Notes under the pieces: model-generated
What the model was told of the DNA's origin: nothing
Seen by the model: the letters and a program-made list of their open reading frames with translations, nothing else
Database searches by the model: none
Assembly: GCF_014635845.1 (NCBI RefSeq)
Contig: NZ_BMDP01000001.1
Coordinates: 930,001 to 994,000, forward strand
Direction of reading: 5' to 3'
Length of the DNA stretch: 64,000 bases
Source of the DNA: Oxalicibacterium solurbis
Lineage (GTDB): Bacteria; Pseudomonadota; Gammaproteobacteria; Burkholderiales; Burkholderiaceae_D
Part shown: positions 46,475-55,877 of the stretch, in pieces
Position numbering within the stretch: the first letter of the stretch is position 1
Layout of the letters: the number at the start of each line of letters is the position of its first letter
Program-made: the position numbers and the translations under genes

Positions 46475-48415
46475 CTACGCCGCAGCCCTCATCGTGCCGA
46501 GCGGCGCCGAAACGGCAGCCTTCAGGTCGTTTTCCAGCCGCGTCAGCTGCGCGCGCTGCATGTCCATGTCCATCTGCATCTGCTCGAACGACAGCAGCTT
46601 TTCTTCCAGGCTGTCGGTAGCGACATGGATCTTTTCGATCGATTTCTTGCGACGCTTCAATTGCAGCTTGTGCTCGCCGATCTGCGCCTCCAGCGGCGCC
46701 ATCACGACCTTCAGCCACGCTTCGACATCGCGGTTCGCCTGCAGCAGCGTCTGCTTGACGCGCGATGCGATCGAATCGAAGAACTTCTGCATCAGCACGA
46801 CCTGCGGCGTCGTCAGCACGGCCGCCGCACCGAACTGCTTGTGATACAGCCGTTCGATCATCGCGACTTCCTTCATGTACTTTTCCAGCGTGAACGGCAT
46901 CGGCGTCGCCAGTGCGAGGCCATGCTCGGTCGAGAACTTGCGGTACATCACCGACATCATCTCGCCAATCTCTTCGGTCTTCTGCGACGACTGCTTCAGA
47001 CTGTCCTGCACCTGTTCGAAGAATTCGCGCACGGCCTGACGCAGGCCGGCCGTGAACTTGCTGTTTTCCATCGCATCGCGCGTGACGCGAACGTTTTGCT
47101 TCAGCACGCCCATGCCGAGGCTGGTGAACACCTCGGTCGACAGCCGCGCAAACACTGCACGCGTCGCCTGCAGCTTGAACAGGCTGCCGTCGAATTCGCG
47201 CTTTTCCATGTCGATGCGCTTCATCATGTGCTCGAGAATGTTCTGGTTCTTGCCGCGCAGGCTCTTGAGTTCCATCAACTGCTCGACGACATTGCGCGAA
47301 CGCGACGACAGCAGTGCATGACTGGATGCCGCCAGTTCGGCAACCTCTGCCAGCAGTTGCGAGCGGATGATGTCCTGCTTGGCAGGGATCAGGCGGCTCG
47401 ACAGCGCATTTTCCAGCACCGGCAGGCGGCTCTTTTCCAGCAAGGGCGCATCGTCGTTGATCTTGCCGACCAGCCCCTTCTGCGCGGAGACGGGAAATAT
47501 CTGGCGCTCGGTCAGTTCCAGCGTCTGCGCCACGCTTGCGACCTGCATCGCGATCTGGCGTTCAACTTCATCCTCGGAACGCAATTCATCCCACATGCTG
47601 TCGATCTTGTTCAGCACGACGAGACGGCCGGCGCCGGTGCCGCCGATGTGGTCGCGCCAGATTTCGATGTCGCTCTTCGTCACACCGGTATCGGCAGCAA
47701 GGATGAACAGCACCGCGTGCGCGTTCGGAATCAGGTTCAGCGTCAGCTCCGGCTCGGTGCCGATCGCGTTCAGCCCCGGCGTATCGACGATCACCAGCCC
47801 CTGCTTCAGCAACGGATGCGGGAAGTTGACGATCGCATGCCGCCAGCGCGAGATTTCGACCGTACCGTCTTCATCGACCGCCAGCGCCATGTCAGGATCG
47901 TCTTCGTCGTACAGGCCGTACTGCGCCGCTTCGGCGACCGGCACGCGCTTGGTCAAACCGACCTGCTTGAACGCTTCCAGCATGCCGTCACCGCTCGCGG
48001 TATCCAGCGGCAGCACGGTCCATACCTGGCTTTGCGATTTGTAGTCGCTGGTCGATTGCGCCTCGGCACGCGTCTCGATCGGCAGCAGACGGATCGACGG
48101 CGGAAAGGTTTCGTCGTACAGCAGTTCGGTCGGGCACATCGTCGTGCGGCCTGCCGACGTCGGCAGGATGCGCTGGCCGTAATCGGCGAAGAAGATCGCG
48201 TTGATCAGTTCAGATTTGCCGCGCGAGAATTCGGCGACGAAGGCAATCGACAGCTTGTCTTCGTTCAGGCGCGTCAACGCATGCTGGATGCGCTGTTCGC
48301 TGGCGGCATCGGACAGTTCGAATTCCTGCACGCAATCGCGATAGCGTTCGAGCGCCTGCCGCACGTTGTCGCGCCAGCTGCCGTATTCCTGAAATTTCTG
48401 CACCAGATTGCTCAC
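46475..48415 (-). CDS. Dynamin-like large GTPase
   Basis: A protein of 646 residues. The GTPase domain occupies about 45-350: P-loop AEFSRGKSELINAIF about 62-76, a switch region with SAGRTTMCPTEL, DTPGLNAIG (G3) and LNKIDSMWDEL (G4). A long helical region follows to the end, with coiled-coil segments (KHKLQLKRR, EKLLSFEQMQMDMDMQRA), as expected for a dynamin stalk. There is no clear membrane segment. Bacterial dynamin-like proteins act on membranes or, in the case of CrfC, on replication forks. Position, flush against mutY and near mutM, is suggestive of a genome-maintenance link but this is inference. Confidence 0.88.
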   Translation of the reverse strand: MSNLVQKFQEYGSWRDNVRQALERYRDCVQEFELSDAASEQRIQHALTRLNEDKLSIAFVAEFSRGKSELINAIFFADYGQRILPTSAGRTTMCPTELLYDETFPPSIRLLPIETRAEAQSTSDYKSQSQVWTVLPLDTASGDGMLEAFKQVGLTKRVPVAEAAQYGLYDEDDPDMALAVDEDGTVEISRWRHAIVNFPHPLLKQGLVIVDTPGLNAIGTEPELTLNLIPNAHAVLFILAADTGVTKSDIEIWRDHIGGTGAGRLVVLNKIDSMWDELRSEDEVERQIAMQVASVAQTLELTERQIFPVSAQKGLVGKINDDAPLLEKSRLPVLENALSSRLIPAKQDIIRSQLLAEVAELAASSHALLSSRSRNVVEQLMELKSLRGKNQNILEHMMKRIDMEKREFDGSLFKLQATRAVFARLSTEVFTSLGMGVLKQNVRVTRDAMENSKFTAGLRQAVREFFEQVQDSLKQSSQKTEEIGEMMSVMYRKFSTEHGLALATPMPFTLEKYMKEVAMIERLYHKQFGAAAVLTTPQVVLMQKFFDSIASRVKQTLLQANRDVEAWLKVVMAPLEAQIGEHKLQLKRRKKSIEKIHVATDSLEEKLLSFEQMQMDMDMQRAQLTRLENDLKAAVSAPLGTMRAAA

Positions 48416-48589
48416 ATGAACCTCGCTTCAAGCGGCGCATTGCCGTTATTGTTAACGTCGTTTTATTGTTGTCGTTTTTATTGCTGCCGTTCTTGTTCTT
48501 GTCTCGTCATTACCGTCTGCAGGTACGGCCAGCGATGCGACCAGGGTCGCCGATCGCAATCCATAGTAACGGGACACTAGCACCGGCCG

Positions 48590-49411
48590 TCATTTTTGAC
48601 AATTTGCGCAATAAAAGGTCGAACGCTGCCCTTGCACCAGTTGACGTATCGGCGCATTGCAAATTCGGCAAGGCTCGCCAGTGCGCGCATAGACGAAATA
48701 GCTTTGCTGGAAATAGCCGGACTGGCCGTTGACCGAAATGAAATCCTTCAGCGTGCTGCCTCCCTGCGCGATGGCTTCGGCCAGCACTTCGCGAATCGCC
48801 TGTGCCAGCCGCTCGTACCGCGCAAGGCTGATGCGGTGCGCCGGCGTCTTCGGATTGATGCGCGCGCGGAACAGGCTTTCCGATGCATAGATGTTGCCGA
48901 CGCCGACCACGATGTCGCCGGCCAGCAACACCTGCTTGATCGCCGCCGTGCGGGCCCGCGTCTGACTATGCAGCAGTTGCGCTGTGAATTTTTCTTCCAG
49001 CGGCTCCACACCCAATGCGCGCAGCAGCAGATGATTCTCGACGTCGCCATCCTCGGCCGCATGCCACAGCACGGCGCCGAAGCGACGCGGATCGGTCAGC
49101 CGCAGCACCTGGCCGCCGATCTGCATGTCGAAATGATCGTGTTTCTGCGGCGGCACGTCCTGCGGCAGGATGCGAATATGCCCCGACATGCCGAGATGGA
49201 TGATCAGCGTACCGTGGTCGAAACGAACCAGCAGGTACTTGCCGCGCCGCCCCGTGCCGCGCACCGTACGGCCGGTCAGGATACGCGGCAGCTCCGGCGG
49301 AAACGGCCAGCGCAGGCCCGTATGACGCAGTGTCACATTGCCGACAATCCGCCCCTCCAGATACGGTGCAACACCGCGGCGCGTGACTTCGACTTCAGGC
49401 AATTCAGGCAT
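48590..49411 (-). CDS. mutM: Formamidopyrimidine-DNA glycosylase
   Basis: A protein of 273 residues starting MPELPEVEV, with the catalytic N-terminal proline and glutamate. The H2TH region and the C-terminal zinc finger ([10 protein letters not shown], then CANCQK) are intact. It excises 8-oxoguanine and formamidopyrimidines. The gene is divergent from the TPR gene at 49571 and lies 174 bases upstream of the dynamin-like gene in the same direction. An in-frame upstream start at 49453 was rejected because the second residue must be proline. Confidence 0.96.
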   Translation of the reverse strand: MPELPEVEVTRRGVAPYLEGRIVGNVTLRHTGLRWPFPPELPRILTGRTVRGTGRRGKYLLVRFDHGTLIIHLGMSGHIRILPQDVPPQKHDHFDMQIGGQVLRLTDPRRFGAVLWHAAEDGDVENHLLLRALGVEPLEEKFTAQLLHSQTRARTAAIKQVLLAGDIVVGVGNIYASESLFRARINPKTPAHRISLARYERLAQAIREVLAEAIAQGGSTLKDFISVNGQSGYFQQSYFVYARTGEPCRICNAPIRQLVQGQRSTFYCANCQK

Positions 49412-49570
49412 GGGAACGCAATTCTGGGAAAGACGAAAAAACGATAGCGGCAATATCGATCACAACCGGGCGGCACGCGCACCCGACACGCCTCCCGCAT
49501 ATGCGCGATACGCATCGCCGGGCGGTTCAGCGTAGAATGGAAAATCTGCTATCAGTCTGGGCTTCTTCAA

Positions 49571-51340
49571 TTGAAAAATGCACTCGTCATTGTAACGCTG
49601 TCCGCCTTTCTTTCCGTATCCGCCGTTGCCGCTCCAGATCACGATACGTCGCCGAATCCGGCGAAATCGGATGGCGCGCAAGCTGCTGGCAAGGACGATG
49701 CCGACAACAAGGAAGAAGCCGGCCTGCCGTCGCTCGAACTGACCGATGAATTGATGTACAAGATCCTGCGCGGCGAGTTTGCGCTGCAGCGCGGCGACTG
49801 GCAGCTCGGCTATGTCACGATGATGACGACCGCGCAGCAGACGCGCGATCCTCGTCTTGCACATCGCGCCGCCGAAATCGCATTGAGCGTCAAGCGTCCC
49901 AACGAAGCACTGTCCGCCGTCCGCCTGTGGCGCGAACTGGCACCGAATTCCGACGAGGCCAACCAGTTCTATCTGGGCCTGTCCGTGCTGGGCAACAATC
50001 TGGACGAAGCCAAACCCATCCTCGCCGCACGCCTGAAGGAAGTACGGCCGCAGGCACGTGGCCTGATGATCCTGCAGGTGCAGCGCCTGCTCGCCAATTC
50101 GCAGGACAAGGAAGCCGCGTTTGCGCTGCTGGAAGAACTGGTCGAGCCCTATCCCGATCTGGTGGAAAGCCATCTGGCACTGGCGCAGAGCGCCTATTCC
50201 AACAAGGAACCGGTACGCGCCCGCCTCGAAGCGGAACAGGCACTGAAGATCAAGCCCGATCTCGAAATCGCCGCGCTGATGGTGGCGCAGACAATGACGA
50301 ATCGCGACGATGCGCTGCAATACCTGTCGTCGTATCTCGATACGCATCCGAAGGCGCGCGACGTACGCATTGCCTACGCCAAGCTGCTGATCGACGACAA
50401 GCAGTACGACACGGCGCACAAGCAGCTCGACACGCTGCTTCAGGAAAAACCGAACGACCTGACCATTCTGTATGCGATGGGCATTCTCGGCGCGCAGATG
50501 AACGACCGCGCGATGGCCGAAAAATATCTGACCGCCTATCTGGCGCAACTGGAAAAAACGCCCGACGAAACGCGCGACCCGGCGCAGGCGCTGCTGATCC
50601 TGGCGCAGATCGCCGAAGACCGCAAGGCATACCCGGAAGCGCTGAAATGGCTGTCGCAGGTCGACCCCGGCCCGGCCTATATGGAAGCGCAGTTGCGCAG
50701 CGCGCAAATCATGGCGGAAAGCGGCGACATGGACGGCGCACGCAATCTGCTGGCACATCTGTCGCCGGAAGGACAGCGCGAACAGATACAGGTCATCGTC
50801 GTCGAAGCGCAATTGCTGCGCGATGCCGGCCGCATGCAGGAAGCGCTGGCCGTGATGGCCGCCGGCGAGAAACGCTTCCCGCAGGACACCAGCCTGCTGT
50901 ACGACTACGCGATGCTGGCGGAAAAAGCCGATCGCATGGACCTGATGGAAACGCTGCTGCGCAAGGTCATCCAGCTCGCCCCGCAGAACCAGCATGCCTA
51001 CAACGCCCTCGGCTATTCACTGGCCGACCGCAACATCCGCCTGAAGGAAGCGTATTCGCTGATCGAAAAGGCACTGGAACTGGCACCGGAAGATCCTTTC
51101 ATCCTCGACAGCATGGGCTGGGTGCAATTCCGCCTCGGCAATCTGCAGCAGGCTGAAGATTACCTGCGCCGCGCCTATGCGATCCGGCCTGACGTCGAAA
51201 TCGGCGTGCATCTGGGCGAAGTGCTGTGGACCAGAGGCGACAAGGATAGCGCTCAACAATTCTGGCGCGACGCCAGCCAGAAAGACCCGCTGAACGATCT
51301 GCTGAAAAGCACGCTGGCACGCCTGCGCGTCGATCTGTAG
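49571..51340 (+). CDS. Tetratricopeptide-repeat protein, exported
   Basis: A protein of 589 residues starting at TTG; no ATG or GTG in this frame fits upstream. A signal peptide (about 1-21, ending AVAA) precedes an acidic linker. From about residue 60 to the end there are many helix-turn-helix TPR-like repeats, clearest at the C-terminus (ALGYSLADRN, DSMGWVQFRLGNLQQAEDYLRRAYAIRP). Proteins of this type are found directly before lolB in Betaproteobacteria. The role is unknown; a periplasmic scaffold for envelope assembly is plausible. A strong terminator follows. Confidence 0.85.
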   Translation: MKNALVIVTLSAFLSVSAVAAPDHDTSPNPAKSDGAQAAGKDDADNKEEAGLPSLELTDELMYKILRGEFALQRGDWQLGYVTMMTTAQQTRDPRLAHRAAEIALSVKRPNEALSAVRLWRELAPNSDEANQFYLGLSVLGNNLDEAKPILAARLKEVRPQARGLMILQVQRLLANSQDKEAAFALLEELVEPYPDLVESHLALAQSAYSNKEPVRARLEAEQALKIKPDLEIAALMVAQTMTNRDDALQYLSSYLDTHPKARDVRIAYAKLLIDDKQYDTAHKQLDTLLQEKPNDLTILYAMGILGAQMNDRAMAEKYLTAYLAQLEKTPDETRDPAQALLILAQIAEDRKAYPEALKWLSQVDPGPAYMEAQLRSAQIMAESGDMDGARNLLAHLSPEGQREQIQVIVVEAQLLRDAGRMQEALAVMAAGEKRFPQDTSLLYDYAMLAEKADRMDLMETLLRKVIQLAPQNQHAYNALGYSLADRNIRLKEAYSLIEKALELAPEDPFILDSMGWVQFRLGNLQQAEDYLRRAYAIRPDVEIGVHLGEVLWTRGDKDSAQQFWRDASQKDPLNDLLKSTLARLRVDL

Positions 51341-51361
51341 ATCGCAAAATCGCGCCAATAC

Positions 51362-51399
51362 AAAAAAGGCGGCAATCAAGATTGACTGCCGCCTTTTTT
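51362..51399 (+). terminator. Intrinsic terminator after the TPR gene
   Basis: AAAAAAGGCGGCA (51362-51374) pairs with TGCCGCCTTTTTT (51387-51399). It separates the TPR gene from lolB, which must have a promoter in the following AT-rich stretch (51435-51475). Confidence 0.88.
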
Positions 51400-51487
51400 C
51401 ATTGCGACTGCATTGGCAACTGCCTGACTATCCTGGTTAATTAATTACCCAATTACCCTATTAACTGCTCTTTCCGACATCGACACA

Positions 51488-52126
51488 ATGACGAATCTTC
51501 TCCGCCTGCGTTCACCATTTGGCATTGCCACGCTCGCGCTGCCGATACTGCTGATGGCGGGCTGCGCAGAACTTGCGCCGCGCACCGATACCGACGTCAC
51601 GGCACAGGCCACGACGCCACACCGTTATCGCAACACGCTCGACCTGGACGGCCGCCTGTCCGTTCAGTATCAGCGCAACAATCAGGATGAAGCGCTGCAC
51701 GGCAGCTTCACGTGGCGCCAGACCGCGCAGCGCAATGCGATCACGCTGCTGTCGCCGCTCGGGCAAACACTGGCCACGATCACGGTCGAACCCGGCAGCG
51801 CCACCCTGACGGAATCCGGCAAGGCACCACGCACAGCATCCGATGTCGACGCGCTGGCGGCGCAATCGCTGGGCTGGCCGCTACCTGTCGCCGGCTTGCG
51901 CAACTGGCTGCAGGGATACGCCACCGATGCAAACGGCAAGCGTTTCATCGCCTCGCCGAACGCCAACAGCGTCACCACCGACGATGGCTGGCGCCTGCAT
52001 TACGTCAGTTGGGACGAAAGCGATCCGGCCGACACCCACCCGCGGCGCCTCGATCTCGAACGTGAAACGGAACAGGCCGGCAACGTTTCCATCCGCATCG
52101 TCATCGACAACTGGCAGACGCACTGA
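51488..52126 (+). CDS. lolB: Outer-membrane lipoprotein LolB
   Basis: A protein of 212 residues with a lipoprotein signal (lipobox LMAGC, lipidated cysteine about 26). LolB takes lipoproteins from LolA and inserts them into the outer membrane. Seen: LDGRLSVQYQRNNQDEALHGSFTWRQ, LLSPLGQTLATI and WLQGYA. Length is typical. The order lolB-ispE-tRNA-Gln-prs is the standard one in Beta- and Gammaproteobacteria. Confidence 0.93.
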   Translation: MTNLLRLRSPFGIATLALPILLMAGCAELAPRTDTDVTAQATTPHRYRNTLDLDGRLSVQYQRNNQDEALHGSFTWRQTAQRNAITLLSPLGQTLATITVEPGSATLTESGKAPRTASDVDALAAQSLGWPLPVAGLRNWLQGYATDANGKRFIASPNANSVTTDDGWRLHYVSWDESDPADTHPRRLDLERETEQAGNVSIRIVIDNWQTH

Positions 52127-52165
52127 TCCGGACCGCGCTTACCCATCACGCCTCATCATGTTTCC

Positions 52166-53044
52166 ATGCCTGCACTGAACGACTGCCCCGCACCAGCCAA
52201 GCTGAACCTGTTCCTGCACGTGACCGGCCGGCGTGCCGACGGCTATCACCTGCTGCAGACCGTTTTCCAGTTGATCGATCGCGGCGATACGCTGCATTTC
52301 GCCACGCGCGACGACGGCCGCATCCACCGCACCAGCGACCTGCCCGGCGTACCGGAGGAAAGCGATCTGGTCGTGCGCGCCGCGCGCCTGCTGCAGCAGG
52401 CCGTGCAGCAACGACACTCCGGTCGCCATATCGACGGCAGGCCCGGCGCCGATATTTCTGTCGAGAAGCAGTTGCCGATGGGCGGCGGACTCGGCGGCGG
52501 TTCCTCGGATGCCGCCACCACACTGCTGGCGCTGAATCATCTGTGGCAGGCCGGCCTGACGCGCCGCGAATTGATGGCATTGGGATTGCAACTGGGCGCC
52601 GACGTACCGTTCTTCCTGTTCGGCCGCAACGCCTTCGCGGAGGGCGTCGGCGAGGAATTGATCGAAGTGGCAACACCGGATTGCTGGTACGTCGTCATCG
52701 AACCCGGCATCGGCGTGCCGACACAGCAGATATTTTCTGCAACAGGTTTGACACGGGATACAAAACCCGTCACAATATCGGACTTTTCTGAGACGCCTTT
52801 CGGCTTCGGAAAAAACGACCTGCAAGTCGTGGCCGCAAAGCTGTTTCCGCCGGTCGCCGACGCCATCGAATGGCTGAAGCAATACGGGGAAGCAAGGATG
52901 ACCGGTTCTGGTGCATGCGTGTTCTGCCCCTTCATGGAAGAACAACAGGCTGATACGGTGCTGGCATCCATGCCCGCCAAGTGGAAAGCCTGGAAAGCCA
53001 GAGCGCTCCCGCAACATCCGCTGGCGCACTTGCTGCAGTCGTAA
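52166..53044 (+). CDS. ispE: 4-(cytidine 5'-diphospho)-2-C-methyl-D-erythritol kinase
   Basis: A protein of 292 residues of the GHMP kinase family. Motif [17 protein letters not shown] is the ATP-binding loop; the N-terminal [22 protein letters not shown] and C-terminal MTGSGACVF are also present. It performs the fourth step of the MEP isoprenoid pathway. The gene lies 39 bases after lolB. Confidence 0.96.
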   Translation: MPALNDCPAPAKLNLFLHVTGRRADGYHLLQTVFQLIDRGDTLHFATRDDGRIHRTSDLPGVPEESDLVVRAARLLQQAVQQRHSGRHIDGRPGADISVEKQLPMGGGLGGGSSDAATTLLALNHLWQAGLTRRELMALGLQLGADVPFFLFGRNAFAEGVGEELIEVATPDCWYVVIEPGIGVPTQQIFSATGLTRDTKPVTISDFSETPFGFGKNDLQVVAAKLFPPVADAIEWLKQYGEARMTGSGACVFCPFMEEQQADTVLASMPAKWKAWKARALPQHPLAHLLQS

Positions 53045-53110
53045 CACCGGATTCGTTTGACGATCTCCGCCGCTGCAAAGCGAAGAGAACGGCAGACAAA
53101 AAGGTTGTGT

Positions 53111-53187
53111 AGGGGAATCGCCAAGTCGGTTAAGGCACCGGATTTTGATTCCGGCATTCCAAGGTTCGAATCCTTGTTCCCCTGCCA
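53111..53187 (+). tRNA. tRNA-Gln (anticodon TTG)
   Basis: A full cloverleaf: acceptor AGGGGAA (53111-53117) with TTCCCCT (53177-53183); anticodon stem CCGGA/TCCGG with loop TTTTGAT, anticodon TTG at 53145-53147; T arm with GGTTCGAATCC; and encoded CCA at 53185-53187. It lies between ispE and prs, its usual place. Confidence 0.96.
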
Positions 53188-53226
53188 TTCAATCAGGCAG
53201 TACCAAGAGTAAGAAGCACAAGTGCG

Positions 53227-53270
53227 AGCCGCCAATAACAAGACTTTTTCATAGTCAGGTTTTGGCGGCT
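53227..53270 (+). promoter_or_regulatory. Structured leader of prs (nested hairpin)
   Basis: AGCCGCCAA (53227-53235) pairs with TTGGCGGCT (53262-53270), enclosing a second hairpin GACT/AGTC (53242-53245 with 53253-53256). It begins 40 bases after tRNA-Gln and ends 42 bases before the prs start. It is not followed by a T-run, apart from CTTTT ten bases later. It could be tRNA processing-linked, a weak attenuator or a cis-regulator. Confidence 0.45.
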
Positions 53271-53312
53271 TCACCCTTTTCACGACACAGTCCACTGCAA
53301 GCAGGAATCCCC

Positions 53313-54263
53313 ATGGCACTCGAGAACCTGATGGTTTTTACCGGCAACGCAAATCCGGATCTGGCATTGGGAGTTACCGAACAACTCGGCATTCCGCTCG
53401 GCAAGGCCGTGGTCTCGAAATTCTCCGACGGTGAAATCGTCGTCGAGATCAACGAGAACGTGCGCGGCAAGGATGTCTTCGTGCTGCAATCGACCTGCGC
53501 GCCGACCAATGACAACCTGATGGAAATCATGTTGATGGTCGATGCATTGAAGCGCGCGTCGGCCGGCCGCATTACCGCTGCGATCCCGTACTACGGTTAC
53601 GCACGCCAGGATCGCCGCCCACGTTCTGCGCGTGTGGCAATTTCGGCAAAAGTCGTCGCCAACATGCTGCAGGAAGCCGGCGTCGAACGCGTGCTGATCA
53701 TGGATCTGCATGCCGATCAGATTCAGGGCTTCTTCGATATTCCGGTCGACAACATCTACGCATCGCCGGTTCTGCTGAGCGATCTGGTGGCAAAGGATTA
53801 CGAAGACCTGCTGGTCGTGTCGCCGGACGTCGGCGGCGTGGTGCGCGCACGAGCACTGGCCAAGCGCCTGAACTGCGATCTGGCCATCATCGACAAGCGC
53901 CGCCCGAAGGCGAACGTGTCGGAAGTGATGAACATCATCGGCGAAGTCGAAGGCCGCAACTGCGTGATCATGGACGACATGGTCGATACCGCCGGCACGC
54001 TGACGAAGGCTGCAGAAGTATTGAAGGAACGCGGCGCGAAGAAAGTCATCGCGTATTGCACGCACCCGGTGCTGTCCGGCCCGGCAATCGAACGCATCAC
54101 GACGTCGCCGCTGGACGAGCTGGTCGTGACGGACACGATTCCGCTGAGCGACGCGGCCCGTGCCTGCCCGAAGATTCGCGTGCTGACCTGCGCGCCGCTG
54201 CTGGCCGAAACCTTCAAGCGCATCACGAAGGGCGATTCGGTCATGTCGCTGTTCGCCGACTAA
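53313..54263 (+). CDS. prs: Ribose-phosphate pyrophosphokinase
   Basis: A protein of 316 residues that makes PRPP from ribose 5-phosphate and ATP. Seen are [12 protein letters not shown] (ATP flexible loop), [17 protein letters not shown] (PRPP synthase signature) and DDMVDTAGT (PRPP-binding loop). The ATG at 53313 was chosen since upstream in-frame sequence would run through the tRNA. Followed by three hairpins before rplY. Confidence 0.97.
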   Translation: MALENLMVFTGNANPDLALGVTEQLGIPLGKAVVSKFSDGEIVVEINENVRGKDVFVLQSTCAPTNDNLMEIMLMVDALKRASAGRITAAIPYYGYARQDRRPRSARVAISAKVVANMLQEAGVERVLIMDLHADQIQGFFDIPVDNIYASPVLLSDLVAKDYEDLLVVSPDVGGVVRARALAKRLNCDLAIIDKRRPKANVSEVMNIIGEVEGRNCVIMDDMVDTAGTLTKAAEVLKERGAKKVIAYCTHPVLSGPAIERITTSPLDELVVTDTIPLSDAARACPKIRVLTCAPLLAETFKRITKGDSVMSLFAD

Positions 54264-54337
54264 AGACAGCAAGAATGTTTTACCCCGTGCCGATGGCGCG
54301 GGTGGCGGATGAAACGGCATCGCCGGACATCCGAACC

Positions 54338-54364
54338 GAATGCGGCTCCGGCCGCATTCTTTTC
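54338..54364 (+). terminator. Intrinsic terminator after prs
   Basis: GAATGCGGC (54338-54346), loop TCCG, GCCGCATTC (54351-54359), then TTTTC. A second hairpin, AAATCCCC/GGGGATTT (54366-54389), and a third, GCAGAACAC/GTGTTCTGC (54394-54413), follow immediately upstream of rplY. Confidence 0.65.
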
Positions 54365-54430
54365 AAAATCCCCTGGTCGCGGGGGATTTAACCGCAGAAC
54401 ACCCGTGTTCTGCACTATTGGAGCTCTATC

Positions 54431-55054
54431 ATGAAAGTAGTTGCATTCGCACGCAAAGAGCTGGGGACCGGAGCGAGCCGCCGCCAGCGTATTGCAGGCA
54501 TGACCCCTGGTATCATCTACGGTGGCACCGCTGCCCCGCTGAACGTCTCGCTCGACCACAATGCGCTGTACCACGCATTGAAAAAAGAAGCGTTCCACTC
54601 GTCGATTCTCGACCTCGAAGTGGACGGCAAGGCAGAAAAAGTGCTGCTGCGCGATTTCCAGATGCACGCTTACAAACAACTGGTGCTGCACGTCGATTTC
54701 CAACGCGTCGACGCTACCCAGAAGATCCACGTCAAGGTGCCGCTGCACTTCGTCAACGCTGAAATCTCGCCGGCAGTCAAACTGTCGGGCGGCATCATCA
54801 GCCACGTGACTTCCGAACTGGACGTCAGCTGCCTGCCTGGCGACCTGCCGGAATACGTCGAAGTCGACCTGGCAAACCTGGACGTCGGCCACTCGATCCA
54901 CCTGGCTGACATCAAGCTGCCGAAAGGCGTCTCGGCTGTCCAGCACGGCGGCGAAGAGAACCCGACGATCGCTACCGCCGCTGTCCCGGCCGGCAAAGCT
55001 TCCGACGAAGCCGCTGCAGCCGAGCAACCGGAAGGCGATGCAGAGAAGAAGTAA
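54431..55054 (+). CDS. rplY: 50S ribosomal protein L25/general stress protein Ctc
   Basis: A protein of 207 residues, the long (Ctc/TL5) form: an N-terminal L25 domain that binds 5S rRNA ([33 protein letters not shown]) and a C-terminal beta domain (about 100-185), with an acidic alanine-rich tail. Located between prs and pth as is standard. The leader contains three stem-loops. Confidence 0.96.
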   Translation: MKVVAFARKELGTGASRRQRIAGMTPGIIYGGTAAPLNVSLDHNALYHALKKEAFHSSILDLEVDGKAEKVLLRDFQMHAYKQLVLHVDFQRVDATQKIHVKVPLHFVNAEISPAVKLSGGIISHVTSELDVSCLPGDLPEYVEVDLANLDVGHSIHLADIKLPKGVSAVQHGGEENPTIATAAVPAGKASDEAAAAEQPEGDAEKK

Positions 55055-55071
55055 TTCTTCCGCAGCCGAAC

Positions 55072-55100
55072 AAAAAACCCGTCCTCGCGACGGGTTTTTT
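55072..55100 (+). terminator. Intrinsic terminator after rplY
   Basis: ACCCGTC (55077-55083), loop CTCGC, GACGGGT (55089-55095) with flanking A and T runs, ending in six T. Confidence 0.88.
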
Positions 55101-55191
55101 ATTTGCAGTACCGTACCAGCCGAACGCCACAGTCGCCAAGCGCGCCGCAATCCCCGATAATCCTTCCTTTTGCACGCTTTTGCGCCCCACC

Positions 55192-55782
55192 ATGTCCATC
55201 CGCCTCATCGTCGGCCTCGGCAACCCCGGCGCCGAATACGAACAAACCCGCCACAACGCCGGCTTCTGGCTGGTCGACAATCTCGCGAACGACATCGGCC
55301 GCTGCCATCTGGTGCGCGAATCGAAATACAACGCGCTGGCGGCGAAGACCAGCATCGCCGGCAACGAAGTCTGGCTGCTGGAACCGCAGACGTTCATGAA
55401 CCGTTCGGGCCAGTCGGTCGGCGCGCTGGCGCGCTTCTTCAAGATCGCACCGGACGAAATCCTCGTCGTGCACGACGAACTCGATCTGCCGCCCGGTGCC
55501 GCCAAGCTCAAGAAAGGCGGCTCGTCCGGCGGACACAATGGCTTGAAAGACATCACCGCCGCGCTCGGCACGCAGGATTACTGGCGGCTACGCATCGGCA
55601 TCGGCCACCCGCGCACGCTGAACCTGAACCAGCCGGTCGTCGATTTCGTGTTGCATCGTCCGCGCAAGGAAGAACAGCCGCTGATCGACGAAGCGATCGA
55701 AAAGAGCCTGAAGATCATTCCGTTGCTATGCGCAGGCGAATTCGCCAAGGCATCAACGCAACTGCATACGGAAGCGAAATAA
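55192..55782 (+). CDS. pth: Peptidyl-tRNA hydrolase
   Basis: A protein of 196 residues from ATG 55192 (an in-frame TTG 12 bases upstream was rejected). Catalytic histidine lies in TRHNAGF about residue 20; [12 protein letters not shown] and [11 protein letters not shown] contain the other conserved residues. It frees stalled peptidyl-tRNA. The downstream gene is convergent. Confidence 0.96.
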   Translation: MSIRLIVGLGNPGAEYEQTRHNAGFWLVDNLANDIGRCHLVRESKYNALAAKTSIAGNEVWLLEPQTFMNRSGQSVGALARFFKIAPDEILVVHDELDLPPGAAKLKKGGSSGGHNGLKDITAALGTQDYWRLRIGIGHPRTLNLNQPVVDFVLHRPRKEEQPLIDEAIEKSLKIIPLLCAGEFAKASTQLHTEAK

Positions 55783-55877
55783 TCGGATGGTTTGCCTGGA
55801 CTGATTATCGACAGCCGCTATCCGCGATGCATTGGCACGCCTTATCCGGCCTCTCAACACAGCACTCTCACCACACG

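Noticed and set aside
46625-48580. Long plus-strand open frame (651 codons) opposite the dynamin-like gene
   Set aside because: Antisense shadow; GTPase motifs clearly assign the minus strand.
53145-53312. N-terminal extension of prs
   Set aside because: It would run through the 3' half of tRNA-Gln; prs proteins start at the position used here.
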